Shown here one piece after another: positions 18,620 to 26,381 of a stretch of 64,000 nucleotides of DNA. Positions within the stretch are counted from its first letter, which is position 1. Each line of letters opens with the position of its first letter. The position numbers and the translations under genes were made by a program. The notes under the pieces were generated by a model. It searched no databases. It was not told where the DNA came from and was given only the letters and a program-made list of their open reading frames with translations. Source of the DNA: DATBSK01 sp964501785. GTDB taxonomy: Bacteria; Actinomycetota; Acidimicrobiia; IMCC26256; PALSA-555. The stretch lies in contig CAZCUD010000005.1 in NCBI GenBank assembly GCA_964501785.1, forward strand, positions 124,001 to 188,000, given 5' to 3'.

Positions 18620-19257
18620 CGCGACCGGCACGCCTCGTCGTCGTCTCCGGCACCGGCACCGAGGTCGGCAAGACGTGGGTCACGGCCGCGCTCGCTCGTG
18701 AGCTCCGCGAGGAGCACCTGCGGGTCGCGGCCCGCAAGCCCGCGCAGTCGTTCGCACCCGATGACGCGTCGACGGACGCCGACGTGCTCGGTGCCGCGAC
18801 GGGCGAGGCGCCCGAGGAGGTGTGCCCACGACGGCGCTGGTACGAGGCGCCGATGGCGCCACCGATGGCGGCCGACGTGCTGGGCCGACCGGCGTTCACG
18901 ATCGCCGACCTCTCGGCCGAGCTCGCCTGGCCCGACGCCATCGACGTCGGGCTCGTCGAGACGGCCGGCGGCGTCCGGTCCCCGCTGGCGCGCGACGGTG
19001 ACACCATCGACCTCGTCGCGGCCACGCAGCCCGACCACGTCGTGCTGGTCGCCGACGCCGGTCTCGGAACGATCAACGCGGTGCGCCTCGCGCACCCGCT
19101 GCTGGCCGCGTTCGCCCCGGTGACCGTCTTCCTCAACCGCTACGACGCCGACGACGACCTGCACCGCCGCAACCGCGACTGGCTCGCCGACCACGAGCGG
19201 CTCACCGTGGTCGTGGACGCACGTGGTTGCGTAGCTCACCTTCACGGAGCGGGTTGA
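18616..19257 (+). CDS. bioD: Dethiobiotin synthetase, C-terminus formed by a repeat
   Basis: A 213-residue ATP-dependent carboxylase with P-loop SGTGTEVGKTWVTAAL at the N-terminus and the LVETAGGVRSPL substrate loop. The GTG at 18616 overlaps the bioF stop. It is shorter than typical BioD proteins (about 220-240 residues). The final ten residues, GCVAHLHGAG, and the stop codon are encoded inside the 89-nt palindromic repeat at 19226-19314, so the natural end has probably been replaced. The nucleotide-specificity region after VTVFLNRYD is kept, and the enzyme is probably still functional. Confidence 0.93.
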   Translation: MTRPARLVVVSGTGTEVGKTWVTAALARELREEHLRVAARKPAQSFAPDDASTDADVLGAATGEAPEEVCPRRRWYEAPMAPPMAADVLGRPAFTIADLSAELAWPDAIDVGLVETAGGVRSPLARDGDTIDLVAATQPDHVVLVADAGLGTINAVRLAHPLLAAFAPVTVFLNRYDADDDLHRRNRDWLADHERLTVVVDARGCVAHLHGAG

Positions 19258-19314
19258 GCAACGCAGGTGTCACCTGCGTTGCTCGACCCAGCGGGTGAAG
19301 GTGAGCTACGCAAC
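19226..19314. repeat. 89-nt nested palindromic element, copy 1
   Basis: Outer arms GTTGCGTAGCTCACCTTCAC (19226-19245) and its exact complement (19295-19314) enclose inner 19-nt arms at 19251-19269 and 19271-19289, which pair with a single T-G exception. The copy at 60975-61063 has the same length and outer arm. The element lies between convergent bioD and the oxidase gene and includes the end of bioD, so it may also serve as a bidirectional terminator. Confidence 0.9.
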
Positions 19315-19365
19315 CGGAGCAGCCGGGTGCGCGCGTTGGGTGTGGGCCCTGCGCGTCCTCGCGAG

Positions 19366-20688
19366 CTACCGGCCGAGGCGGTCCTTCGTGCGGAACCAAT
19401 GCCCGACGATGGGCAGGTAGTGCTCGCGCCAGCGGTGCAGCGGGATGCTCGGGAAGCGCAGCTGCGCGAAGGGCGGTGGAGGTTCTTCGCCCGACAGCCA
19501 GGCCGCGGCACGGTCGCCGAACCAGGTCGCGAGCGCGACGCCCGTGCCGTTGCAGCCGGTGGCGAAGGCGACGTCACCGCCGCCCGGCAACGGGACCCGA
19601 CCGCAGTGCGGCAGGCGGTCGAAGGTGATCGCCACGTTCCCGCCCCACGCGAACTCGAGCGGCACACCGTCGAGCTGCGGGTGGACGCGGACGAGCTCGC
19701 GGTACAGCACGTCGCGCGCCTCGGGCACCGTCGTGGCGGCGAGGCTCGTGCGCCCGCCGAACACCATGCGGTCGTCGGGTGAGAGGCGCCAGTAGAAGAG
19801 GAAGTTCTTCGCGTCGTAGACCATGCGCCCCTTCGGGATGCACGCCCGCGCGAGGTCGGCGTCGAGCGGCACGGTGGCGACGATGAAGCTGCCCATCGGC
19901 AGCACCCGGCGCGCCAAAGCGGGCACGAGCCCGTCGGCGTAGGCGTTGGTCGCGACGAACACCTCGCCTGCGTCGATCGAGCCGCGATCGGTCGCGACCC
20001 GGTAGCCGCCGCCAGCGCGCGCCTCGATCGCGGTGACGCGCGTCGAACCGTGCAGCTGCGCGCCGTCGGCGAGCGCGCGTCGCACCAGACCCGCGTGGTA
20101 CTTCGCCGGCTGGAGCCCGCCGGTCCGTTCGACCAGGAGCCCCGCGTGGTAGCGGTCGGTGCCGATCTCGTCGTGCAGCTCATCCCGCGTCAGGAACCGC
20201 GCCTCTTCACCGAGGGTGTCGCGCCACTCGCGGACCTCGTCCTCGAGGCCGGGGACGTGACGCTCGTGATGCGCGAGGAGCAGGCCCCCGGTTCGCCGGT
20301 AGCCGCAGTCGATCGACCACTCGTCGACCAGCTGCTCCACGAGGGCGAACGCGTCGAACACCGCGTCGACGAGCTCTCCGCCGAGCGCGCCGTGCTTCTT
20401 CGTGAGCCACTCGGGTCCGTGCTTCAGCTCGGGGATCACCATCCCCCCGTTGCGGGTGCTGGCCCCCACCCCGATGGGGTCGGCCTCCAGCACCACCGCC
20501 TCACGTCCGCGCGCCGCGAGACGAGCACCCGCGGTGACCCCGCAGTACCCGCCTCCGACGATCAGCACGTCCGCGGTCGCGGGGAGCGGCTGCACCTCGT
20601 GCACGGCGTCGGGCGGGGCGGCGTCCGCGTGCCACAGCGGCTCGAGGCGGAACCCGGCGGCGAGCGGGGCTGGCGCGGGAGCGACCAC
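19366..20688 (-). CDS. FAD-dependent amine oxidase (gamma-glutamylputrescine oxidase-like)
   Basis: A 440-residue flavoprotein of the DAO/PuuB type. The FAD-binding loop is VLIVGGGYCGVTAGARLAARG (about residues 40-60, split here by a short linker), followed by VVLEADPIGVGASTRNGGM, and the C-terminal TGCNGTGVALATWFG is typical for the family. The GTG at 20688 is preceded at 6 nt by TAGGAT, fitting a leaderless start. It is divergent from the Lrp gene and next to a putrescine aminotransferase. Oxidation of putrescine derivatives is inferred; glycine, sarcosine or other D-amino-acid-type substrates remain possible. Confidence 0.85.
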   Translation of the reverse strand: MVAPAPAPLAAGFRLEPLWHADAAPPDAVHEVQPLPATADVLIVGGGYCGVTAGARLAARGREAVVLEADPIGVGASTRNGGMVIPELKHGPEWLTKKHGALGGELVDAVFDAFALVEQLVDEWSIDCGYRRTGGLLLAHHERHVPGLEDEVREWRDTLGEEARFLTRDELHDEIGTDRYHAGLLVERTGGLQPAKYHAGLVRRALADGAQLHGSTRVTAIEARAGGGYRVATDRGSIDAGEVFVATNAYADGLVPALARRVLPMGSFIVATVPLDADLARACIPKGRMVYDAKNFLFYWRLSPDDRMVFGGRTSLAATTVPEARDVLYRELVRVHPQLDGVPLEFAWGGNVAITFDRLPHCGRVPLPGGGDVAFATGCNGTGVALATWFGDRAAAWLSGEEPPPPFAQLRFPSIPLHRWREHYLPIVGHWFRTKDRLGR

Positions 20689-20694
20689 GGCGGC

Positions 20695-20700
20695 ATCCTA
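20695..20700 (-). promoter_or_regulatory. -10 element TAGGAT of the amine oxidase gene
   Basis: TAGGAT on the reverse strand ends 6 nt before the GTG start at 20688 with no ribosome-binding sequence between, so the transcript should begin at or next to the start codon. Confidence 0.6.
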
Positions 20701-20735
20701 CGGGGCCGCGCCGCTCGCGGACGACGTGATCCGCA

Positions 20736-20753
20736 GTCCAGAGGCGGCTGGAC
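20736..20753. promoter_or_regulatory. Inverted repeat GTCCAG-N6-CTGGAC
   Basis: A perfect 6-bp inverted repeat with a 6-bp spacer in the 143-bp oxidase/Lrp intergenic region, just left of the GGATTCC/GGAATCC pair. It is a candidate second operator. It has no counterpart in the potA/patD region. Confidence 0.4.
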
Positions 20754-20756
20754 CGT

Positions 20757-20794
20757 GGATTCCACGTGAACAAGCCTCCGATACGACGGAATCC
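20757..20794. promoter_or_regulatory. Putative Lrp-type operator upstream of the regulator gene
   Basis: Half-sites GGATTCC (20757) and GGAATCC (20788) are inverted and start 31 bp apart, the same spacing as at 4967/4998 but in the opposite order. The right half extends as CGGAATCCCTTGCGCC, closely matching GCAAGGGAATCCGCGCCC read on the other strand at 4962. This suggests autoregulation by the adjacent Lrp-like protein. Confidence 0.6.
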
Positions 20795-20831
20795 CTTGCG
20801 CCGGGGCGCGACGACATGCCATCGTCGAGGG

Positions 20832-21302
20832 ATGCCCCGAGCGAGCACCGATGCGATCGTCCTCGACGAGACTGACAAGGCGCTCATCGAGGCGCTCCAG
20901 CAGGACGGGCGCATGCCCTACACCCGGCTCGCCGAGCGGGTCGGCCTGAGCGAGGCCGCGGTGCGCCAGCGGGTGCAGCGGCTCATCGAGTCGGGGGTCA
21001 CCCAGATCGTCGCCGTCACCGACCCGCTGATGCTCGGCTTCCGGCGGATGGCGATGGTCGGGCTCAGCGTCGAGGGCGACCTGCGGTCCACCGCCGACAC
21101 GATCTCCTCCATCCCCGAGGTCGACTACGTGGTCATCGTCGGCGGGTCCTTCGACCTCCTGCTGGAGGTCGTGTGCGAGGACGACGACCACCTGCTCTCC
21201 CTGCTGAACGACAAGATCCGCGCGATCCCGGGCGTGCGCGCGACCGAGACGTTCACCTACCTCCGCCTGTACAAGCAGACGTACGCCTGGGGGACGAGAT
21301 GA
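20832..21302 (+). CDS. Lrp/AsnC-family transcriptional regulator
   Basis: A 156-residue regulator. The N-terminal helix-turn-helix is DKALIEALQQDGRMPYTRL followed by AERVGLSEAAVRQRVQRLIESG; the C-terminal RAM ligand domain runs from about residue 70 (MAMVGLSVEG) and contains VDYVVIVGGSFDLLLEV. The ATG at 20832 gives a usual length; an in-frame GTG at 20766 would overlap the operator and add an unconserved leader. It is 10 nt before the putrescine aminotransferase gene. Such regulators bind as oligomers to spaced sites, which fits the 31-bp pairs. A polyamine or an amino-acid product such as alanine could be the ligand, by inference. Confidence 0.93.
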   Translation: MPRASTDAIVLDETDKALIEALQQDGRMPYTRLAERVGLSEAAVRQRVQRLIESGVTQIVAVTDPLMLGFRRMAMVGLSVEGDLRSTADTISSIPEVDYVVIVGGSFDLLLEVVCEDDDHLLSLLNDKIRAIPGVRATETFTYLRLYKQTYAWGTR

Positions 21303-21312
21303 CGAGGACCCG

Positions 21313-22710
21313 ATGAGCACCGACGACGCACCAGCCCTCCCGAACGCCGGCGAGCTCGAAGCGCTCGCGCGCCGCCACCTCTGGATGCACTTCAGCCGCC
21401 TCGGCGCGTACGAGGCGGGGGCCCGGGTGCCGATCATCGCCCGCGGCGAGGGCTGCTACGTGTGGGACGCGCACGGCAAGCGGTTCCTCGACGGGCTCTC
21501 CGGGCTGTTCACGGTGCAGATGGGGCACGGCCGGCGCGACATCGCGGAGGCGGCGGCGCGCCAGGCCGAGACGCTCGAGTACTTCCCGATCTGGACCTAC
21601 GCGCACCCGCCGGCGATCGAGCTCGCGGCTCGCGTGGCCGACCTGGCCCCCGGCGACCTCAACCGCGTCTTCTTCACGTCGGGCGGCTCCGAAGCGGTCG
21701 AGTCGGCGTGGAAGCTCGCGCGCCAGTACCACCGCGTCCGCGGCGAGGGGCAGCGCTACAAGGTGATCGCGCGCCAGATCGCGTACCACGGCACCACGCT
21801 CGGGGCGCTCGCGATCACCGGGCTGCCCGGGCTCAAGACCCCGTTCGAGCCCCTGACCCCCGGCGCTTCCCACGTCGAGAACACCAACCGGTATCGCCAT
21901 CCGCTCGGCGACGACGAGAAGGCCTTCATGCTCGCGGTCACCGACGCCATCGAGCAGGCGATCCTCTGGGAGGGTCCCGAGACGGTCGCCGCGGTCTACC
22001 TCGAGCCGGTCCAGAACGCCGGCGGGTGCTTCACCCCGCCCGAGGGCTACTTCCAGCGGGTGCGCGAGATCTGCGACAAGTACGGGGTGCTGCTGGTGTC
22101 CGACGAGGTGATCTGCGCGTTCGGACGCCTGGGCGAGTGGTTCGGCGCGCAGCGCTACGACTACCTGCCCGACATGATCACCTGTGCCAAGGGCCTCACG
22201 AGCGGCTACTCGCCGCTCGGCGCGGTGATCTGTCGTGACCACCTCGCCGAGCCCTTCCTCGAAGGGCACCAGTCGTTCCTGCACGGCATCACCTTCGGCG
22301 GGCATCCCGTCAGCTGCGCGGTGGGGCTCGCGAACCTCGCGGCGATGGAGCAGGAGCAGGTGCTCGACAACGTGCGCCGCAACGAGGCGGGCTTCCGTGA
22401 GCGGCTCGAGGGCCTGCGCGACATCCCGATCGTGGGCGACGTGCGCGGTGCCGGCTACTTCTACGCGATCGAGCTCGTGCGCGATCAGCAGACGAAGGAG
22501 ACCTTCGACGACGCGGAGTCCGAGACGCTGCTGCGGGGCTTCCTCTCGCCGCGGCTCTACGACGCCGGCCTGATCTGTCGCGCCGACGACCGCGGCGATC
22601 CGGTGGTGCAGCTGTCACCTCCGCTCATCGCCGACGAGCCAGAGCTCGACTTCATCGAGTCGACGTTGCGCACCGTCCTGAGCGAAGCGTGGGAGAGGCA
22701 CGGCGCATGA
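21313..22710 (+). CDS. spuC: Putrescine:pyruvate aminotransferase (class III)
   Basis: A 465-residue PLP aminotransferase that transfers an amino group from putrescine or a similar omega-amine to pyruvate. Family marks are HLWMHFSRLGAYE, RFLDGLSGLFTVQMGHG, FFTSGGSEAVESAWKLARQYH, LLVSDEVICAFGRLGEWFG and the PLP lysine in ITCAKGLTSGYSPLGAV. It overlaps the alanine dehydrogenase gene as ATGA, which would recycle the alanine formed. That coupling, PatD and PotABCD together support putrescine as donor. Other omega-amine:pyruvate transaminases look similar, so the exact amine is inferred. Confidence 0.88.
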   Translation: MSTDDAPALPNAGELEALARRHLWMHFSRLGAYEAGARVPIIARGEGCYVWDAHGKRFLDGLSGLFTVQMGHGRRDIAEAAARQAETLEYFPIWTYAHPPAIELAARVADLAPGDLNRVFFTSGGSEAVESAWKLARQYHRVRGEGQRYKVIARQIAYHGTTLGALAITGLPGLKTPFEPLTPGASHVENTNRYRHPLGDDEKAFMLAVTDAIEQAILWEGPETVAAVYLEPVQNAGGCFTPPEGYFQRVREICDKYGVLLVSDEVICAFGRLGEWFGAQRYDYLPDMITCAKGLTSGYSPLGAVICRDHLAEPFLEGHQSFLHGITFGGHPVSCAVGLANLAAMEQEQVLDNVRRNEAGFRERLEGLRDIPIVGDVRGAGYFYAIELVRDQQTKETFDDAESETLLRGFLSPRLYDAGLICRADDRGDPVVQLSPPLIADEPELDFIESTLRTVLSEAWERHGA

Positions 22711-23831
22711 CCACCGTCGGCGTTCCTCGCGAGGTCAAGGAGGGTGAGCACCGCGTCGCGATCACGCCCGACGGCGTGTCGGAGCTGCGAGCGCACGGGG
22801 TCGACGTGCTCGTCGAGCGCGGTGCCGGTGCCGACTCGTCGATCACCGACGACGACTACCGCGGCGCCGGCGCCGACGTCGTGGACGCCACCGAGGACGT
22901 CTGGGGCCGCGCCGACATCGTCATGAAGGTGAAGGAGCCCCAGGCCGACGAGTTCGCTCGCCTGCGTCCCGGGCTGGTGCTCTTCACCTACCTCCACCTC
23001 GCGGCGTATCCGACCGTCGCCGACGCCCTCCTGGAGGGGAAGGTCACCGGCATCGCCTACGAGACGGTGCAGGTCGCGAACGGGTCGCTGCCGCTGCTCG
23101 CGCCGATGAGCGAGGTCGCGGGACGCATGGCGACGCAGATCGGTGCGCACTTCCTCGAGCGCGAGTACGGCGGGCGCGGGATCCTCCTCGGCGGCGTCCC
23201 GGGCGTCCGACCGGCGCGGGTGGTCGTGCTGGGCGCCGGCAACGTCGGGTGGAACTCGGCGTGGATCGCCCAGGGCATGGAGGCCGAGGTCACGCTGCTC
23301 GACAAGAACCTCGACCGCCTCCGCTTCGTCGACCAGATCCACCAGGGTCGGATCGTCACGCTCGCGAGCAACCGCGGCACCGCGGCCCGCGCGGTCGCCG
23401 AGGCCGACCTCGTCGTCGGCGCGGTGCTCGTGCCCGGTGGGCGGGCGCCGGTCGTGGTCACCGAGGACATGGTGCGCTCGATGCGCCCGGGCTCGGTCGT
23501 CGTCGACTGTGCGGTCGACCAGGGTGGCTGCGTGGAGACGATCCGCGAGACGACCCACGCCGACCCCGTCTACGAGCAGCACGGCGTGCTCCACTACGGG
23601 GTGGGCAACATCCCTGCCGCGGTTCCGCACACCTCCACGTACGCGCTCACGAACGTCACCCTGCCGTACGCGCTGGCGCTCGCCACGAAGGGCGTGCGCG
23701 GCGCGACCGAGCGCGATCCCGAGCTGGCGGCGGGCGTCAACACCGTCGCGGGCAACGTCACCAACCCGGTGGTCGCCGAAGCACTCGGTCGCCCGTCCAT
23801 CGAGCTCGCGGACGCCCTCACGAGCGCCTGA
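22707..23831 (+). CDS. ald: Alanine dehydrogenase
   Basis: A 374-residue NAD-dependent enzyme interconverting alanine with pyruvate and ammonium. The start VGVPREVKEGEHRVAITPDGVSEL, the substrate region VMKVKEPQ, TYLHLAAYP, and the Rossmann segment VVVLGAGNVGWNSAWIA (with GAGNVG) match the family, as does VDCAVDQGGCVETIRETTH. The length is near the usual 370. The ATG overlaps the aminotransferase stop, so the two products are made together and pyruvate can be regenerated inside the pathway. Confidence 0.96.
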   Translation: MTTVGVPREVKEGEHRVAITPDGVSELRAHGVDVLVERGAGADSSITDDDYRGAGADVVDATEDVWGRADIVMKVKEPQADEFARLRPGLVLFTYLHLAAYPTVADALLEGKVTGIAYETVQVANGSLPLLAPMSEVAGRMATQIGAHFLEREYGGRGILLGGVPGVRPARVVVLGAGNVGWNSAWIAQGMEAEVTLLDKNLDRLRFVDQIHQGRIVTLASNRGTAARAVAEADLVVGAVLVPGGRAPVVVTEDMVRSMRPGSVVVDCAVDQGGCVETIRETTHADPVYEQHGVLHYGVGNIPAAVPHTSTYALTNVTLPYALALATKGVRGATERDPELAAGVNTVAGNVTNPVVAEALGRPSIELADALTSA

Positions 23832-23846
23832 CCCTTCGCTGCCTGA

Positions 23847-23852
23847 CAGGAT
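23847..23852 (+). promoter_or_regulatory. -10-like CAGGAT before the semialdehyde dehydrogenase gene
   Basis: CAGGAT lies 6 nt before the ATG at 23859 with no ribosome-binding sequence between. It deviates from TANNNT at the first base, so this is the weakest member of the leaderless set. Confidence 0.4.
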
Positions 23853-23858
23853 CGCGGG

Positions 23859-25307
23859 ATGCCGAACCAGCTCCTCATCGCCGGCGAGTGGACCGACGGG
23901 AAGGCGGAGTCGTCCATCGAGGTGACGAGCCCGGCGACGGGCGAGCACCTCGGATCGGTGCCGTCGGCGACACCGGCCGACGTCGACGCCGCGGTCGCGG
24001 GCGCTCGCCGCGGCGCGGACGCGATGGAGGCCATCCCGCCCTTCGAGCGGGCCGAGCTGTGCCACCGCGCGGCCGACCTCATCGAGGCCGACCGCGACGC
24101 GCTCGCCCGGCTGATGACCCTCGAGAACGGCAAGCCCCTGCACGCCGAGGCGCTGCCGGAGGTCGACGAGGCGGTCGAGAACTTCCGCTGGATGGCCGAG
24201 GAGGCCAAGCGCCTGGAGACGCCGACCCTGCCGGGCGCCGACCCCGACAAGCTGGTGATGACCTTCCGCAAGCCCAACGGCGTCTACGCGGTGGTCTCGG
24301 CCTGGAACTTCCCCCTCGGCATCCCGTCGGAGCTGCTGGCGCCGGGGCTCGCGGGCGGCAACGCGTGCATCCTGAAGCCGTCCGAGCACACGCCGCTCGT
24401 GGCCGTACGCCTCGTCGAGCTGCTCCTCGAGGCCGGCTTCCCCGAGGGCGCGGTGTCGCTCGTCTTCGGCGAGGGCGAGGCCGGACGCGAGCTCGTCGGT
24501 CACCCGGGCGTCGACGCGATCGCGTTCGTCGGCTCGCAGACGACGGGCGAGGCGATCGTGCGCGCCGCGGGCCTGAAGCGCACCCTGATCGAAGCGTCCG
24601 GCAACGGACCCCAGATCGTGCTCGACGATGCGCTGCTGCCCGCGGCCGCCGAGGCTGCGGTGTACGGCGCCTACTTCGCGGCCGGGCAGTGCTGCGTGGC
24701 CACCGAGCGCTTGCTGGTGCACGAGTCGGTGCACGACGAGATGGTCGAGCTCGTGCTCGCGGAGGCGGCGAAGGTGCGCCTCGGCGACCCGCTCGACGAG
24801 GCGACCACCATGGGGCCGCTCAACAACGAAGCCGTCGCGGCGAAGATGGACGGCCACGTCGCCGACGCGCGCGCCCGCGACATCGAGGTGCTCACCGGCG
24901 GCGGGCGTGCGTCGGGCTTCCCGACCGACCTGTACTACGAGCTCACCGTCGCGGACGGCGTCGGGACCGACGCCCTGCTCTTCCGCGAGGAGTCGTTCGG
25001 GCCGGTCGTGCCGATCACGACGTTCGCCGACGACGACGAGGCGCTTCGCCTCGCGAACGACACCGACCTCGGGCTCCAGGCCGCGGTGTTCACGTCGAGC
25101 CTCAAGCGCGCCTTCCGGTTCGTGCACGGCCTCCGGGCCGGGAGCATCGTCGTCAACGACACCACCGACTTCTGGGAGCCACACCCGCCGTTCGGCGGGG
25201 CGAGCGGCACGCGCACAGGGTGGGGGCGGATCGGCGGCAAGTACACGCTGCTCGACATGACCGACCTGCGCACCGCGGTCATCGACGTGCAGAAGACCCG
25301 CGACTGA
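23859..25307 (+). CDS. Aldehyde dehydrogenase, succinate-semialdehyde type
   Basis: A 482-residue NAD(P)-dependent dehydrogenase. The catalytic cysteine is in YFAAGQCCVATERL and the general base in LIEASGNGPQIVL. The N-terminal LLIAGEWTDGKAESSIEVTSPATGEHLGSV is standard, here broken by family-variable residues. It follows ald after 27 nt, so it is either the last gene of the putrescine block or has its own start. Oxidation of succinic semialdehyde to succinate would finish the pathway, but the sequence alone also allows another short-chain aldehyde. Confidence 0.85.
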   Translation: MPNQLLIAGEWTDGKAESSIEVTSPATGEHLGSVPSATPADVDAAVAGARRGADAMEAIPPFERAELCHRAADLIEADRDALARLMTLENGKPLHAEALPEVDEAVENFRWMAEEAKRLETPTLPGADPDKLVMTFRKPNGVYAVVSAWNFPLGIPSELLAPGLAGGNACILKPSEHTPLVAVRLVELLLEAGFPEGAVSLVFGEGEAGRELVGHPGVDAIAFVGSQTTGEAIVRAAGLKRTLIEASGNGPQIVLDDALLPAAAEAAVYGAYFAAGQCCVATERLLVHESVHDEMVELVLAEAAKVRLGDPLDEATTMGPLNNEAVAAKMDGHVADARARDIEVLTGGGRASGFPTDLYYELTVADGVGTDALLFREESFGPVVPITTFADDDEALRLANDTDLGLQAAVFTSSLKRAFRFVHGLRAGSIVVNDTTDFWEPHPPFGGASGTRTGWGRIGGKYTLLDMTDLRTAVIDVQKTRD

Positions 25308-25352
25308 CGGACGGTCCGCGGGTCCTCGCAGGGTGGCCGCGGGTCGGTCCCG

Positions 25353-25358
25353 TACGAT
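25353..25358 (+). promoter_or_regulatory. -10 element TACGAT
   Basis: TACGAT is separated by 7 nt from the GTG at 25366, with no ribosome-binding sequence. This decides between the GTG codons at 25333 and 25366 in favour of the latter. Confidence 0.6.
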
Positions 25359-25365
25359 CCCGCTC

Positions 25366-25968
25366 GTGGCGTCGACCTGCTTCTGCGGATGCGGCCGGAC
25401 CGTCAAAGGGGTGCGGCCCCGGGCGAACAACGCGGCCGCGGCCGAGATGGTCCGACATCGTGACGTGCTGCGTGGCGCTCTCGACCGCGGAGAGGCGGGC
25501 GACCGGACCGCCGAGGTCGAGGCGCTCGCCGACGAGGGCACGGCGCTGATCGACGCGATCCGTCGCTACCTCCACGGCGAGATCTCTCGCGACGACCTGG
25601 ATCGCCGAGCGACGAAGGAATGGCTCGATCGGGGGCGGAAGGTCGCCGAGCAGCTGGTGTCGTCCGCGTCCGGCGCGCCGTGGCTGCCCGACGACCCCCG
25701 GACCGCGCACCTCGCGCAGGCGGGTCGACGGGTGCGCGGCGTGATCACCGACGTGCGCCGTGCAGGCCTCGGCAACGAGCGGGTCGCCGACCTCGCGATG
25801 TCGGTGAAGGTCCGCGAGCCCGACGGCGCGGAGACGGTGCTCACGCGCGACCTGTCGATCGCGGTGATCCGGGCACCGAGGGTCGGCGATCAGGTCGAGG
25901 TCGCCTACGACGAGGCCGAGCCCGACCGGTTCGTCTACCGCCCCCTCGCCGAGCTCCCACCCGCCTGA
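25366..25968 (+). CDS. Conserved protein with a small cysteine motif, unknown function
   Basis: A 200-residue protein that I do not recognise. It begins ASTCFCGCGRTV, a short cysteine cluster that could bind a metal, continues with a helical, charged central part (residues 20-115) and ends in a beta-rich region with RRVRGVITDVRRAGLGNERVADLAMSVKVREP, resembling a small barrel or OB-like fold. No signal peptide or membrane segment is visible. The GTG at 25366 fits the leaderless TACGAT promoter. It stands alone between the semialdehyde dehydrogenase gene and the tandem repeats. Confidence 0.75.
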   Translation: MASTCFCGCGRTVKGVRPRANNAAAAEMVRHRDVLRGALDRGEAGDRTAEVEALADEGTALIDAIRRYLHGEISRDDLDRRATKEWLDRGRKVAEQLVSSASGAPWLPDDPRTAHLAQAGRRVRGVITDVRRAGLGNERVADLAMSVKVREPDGAETVLTRDLSIAVIRAPRVGDQVEVAYDEAEPDRFVYRPLAELPPA

Positions 25969-25977
25969 AGCCGCCAC

Positions 25978-26231
25978 GCCGAGCGAGCGCCCGCGGCTCG
26001 GGTACCCCGGCCCGCAGCGAGCGAACCGTGAGCGAGTCGAACGGTGAAGCCCCGCGCGCCGAGCGAGCCGCCAACCTGCACGAGTCAGACGGTGAAGACC
26101 CGCGCGCCGAGCGAGCGCCCGCGGCTCGGGTATCCCGAGCCGCAGCGAGCGAACCGTGAGCGAGTCGAACGGTGAAGCCCCGCGCGCCGAGCGAGCGCTC
26201 GCGGGCCGGGTACCCCGGCCCGCAGCGAGCG
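25978..26231. repeat. Imperfect tandem GC-rich repeats (80, 48, 80 and 46 bp)
   Basis: Two 80-bp units (25978-26057 and 26106-26185) differ by a few bases; a shortened 48-bp version lies between them, and a truncated copy ends at 26231. Each unit starts GCCGAGCGAGCG, and the full units contain a self-complementary block such as CGGGTACCCCG. The array fills the gap between the preceding gene and the convergent tRNA-Lys gene. Confidence 0.85.
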
Positions 26232-26244
26232 AGGCCAATGAGGG

Positions 26245-26317
26245 TGGGCCGCCGGGGGATCGAACCCCGAACCGCCGGGTTAAAAGCCCGTCGCTCTGCC
26301 AGTTGAGCTAGCGGCCC
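26245..26317 (-). tRNA. tRNA-Lys (anticodon UUU)
   Basis: The reverse strand folds into a 73-nt cloverleaf: acceptor GGGCCGC/GCGGCCC, anticodon loop CTTTTAA, T-arm CGGGG-TTCGATC-CCCCG and discriminator A. The bases after it are CCC, so the terminal CCA must be added after transcription. Position 27/43 is an A-G mismatch. Confidence 0.95.
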
Positions 26318-26381
26318 ACTCTGTAGTGTGCTGCATCGGCCTGGGGCGGGCGCCGGACAGGCCACGGAGAAGGGGTGCTCG

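Noticed and set aside
20766..20831. Upstream GTG start for the Lrp-type regulator
   Set aside because: The added 22 residues are basic and unlike the family, and the codons overlap the inverted half-sites.
25978..26231. CRISPR array
   Set aside because: The repeats are adjacent units of unequal length without unique spacers, and no cas genes are nearby.
26245..26317. tRNA-Lys as an attachment site of an integrated element
   Set aside because: No integrase, no duplicated tRNA 3' end and no change in gene character are seen around it.
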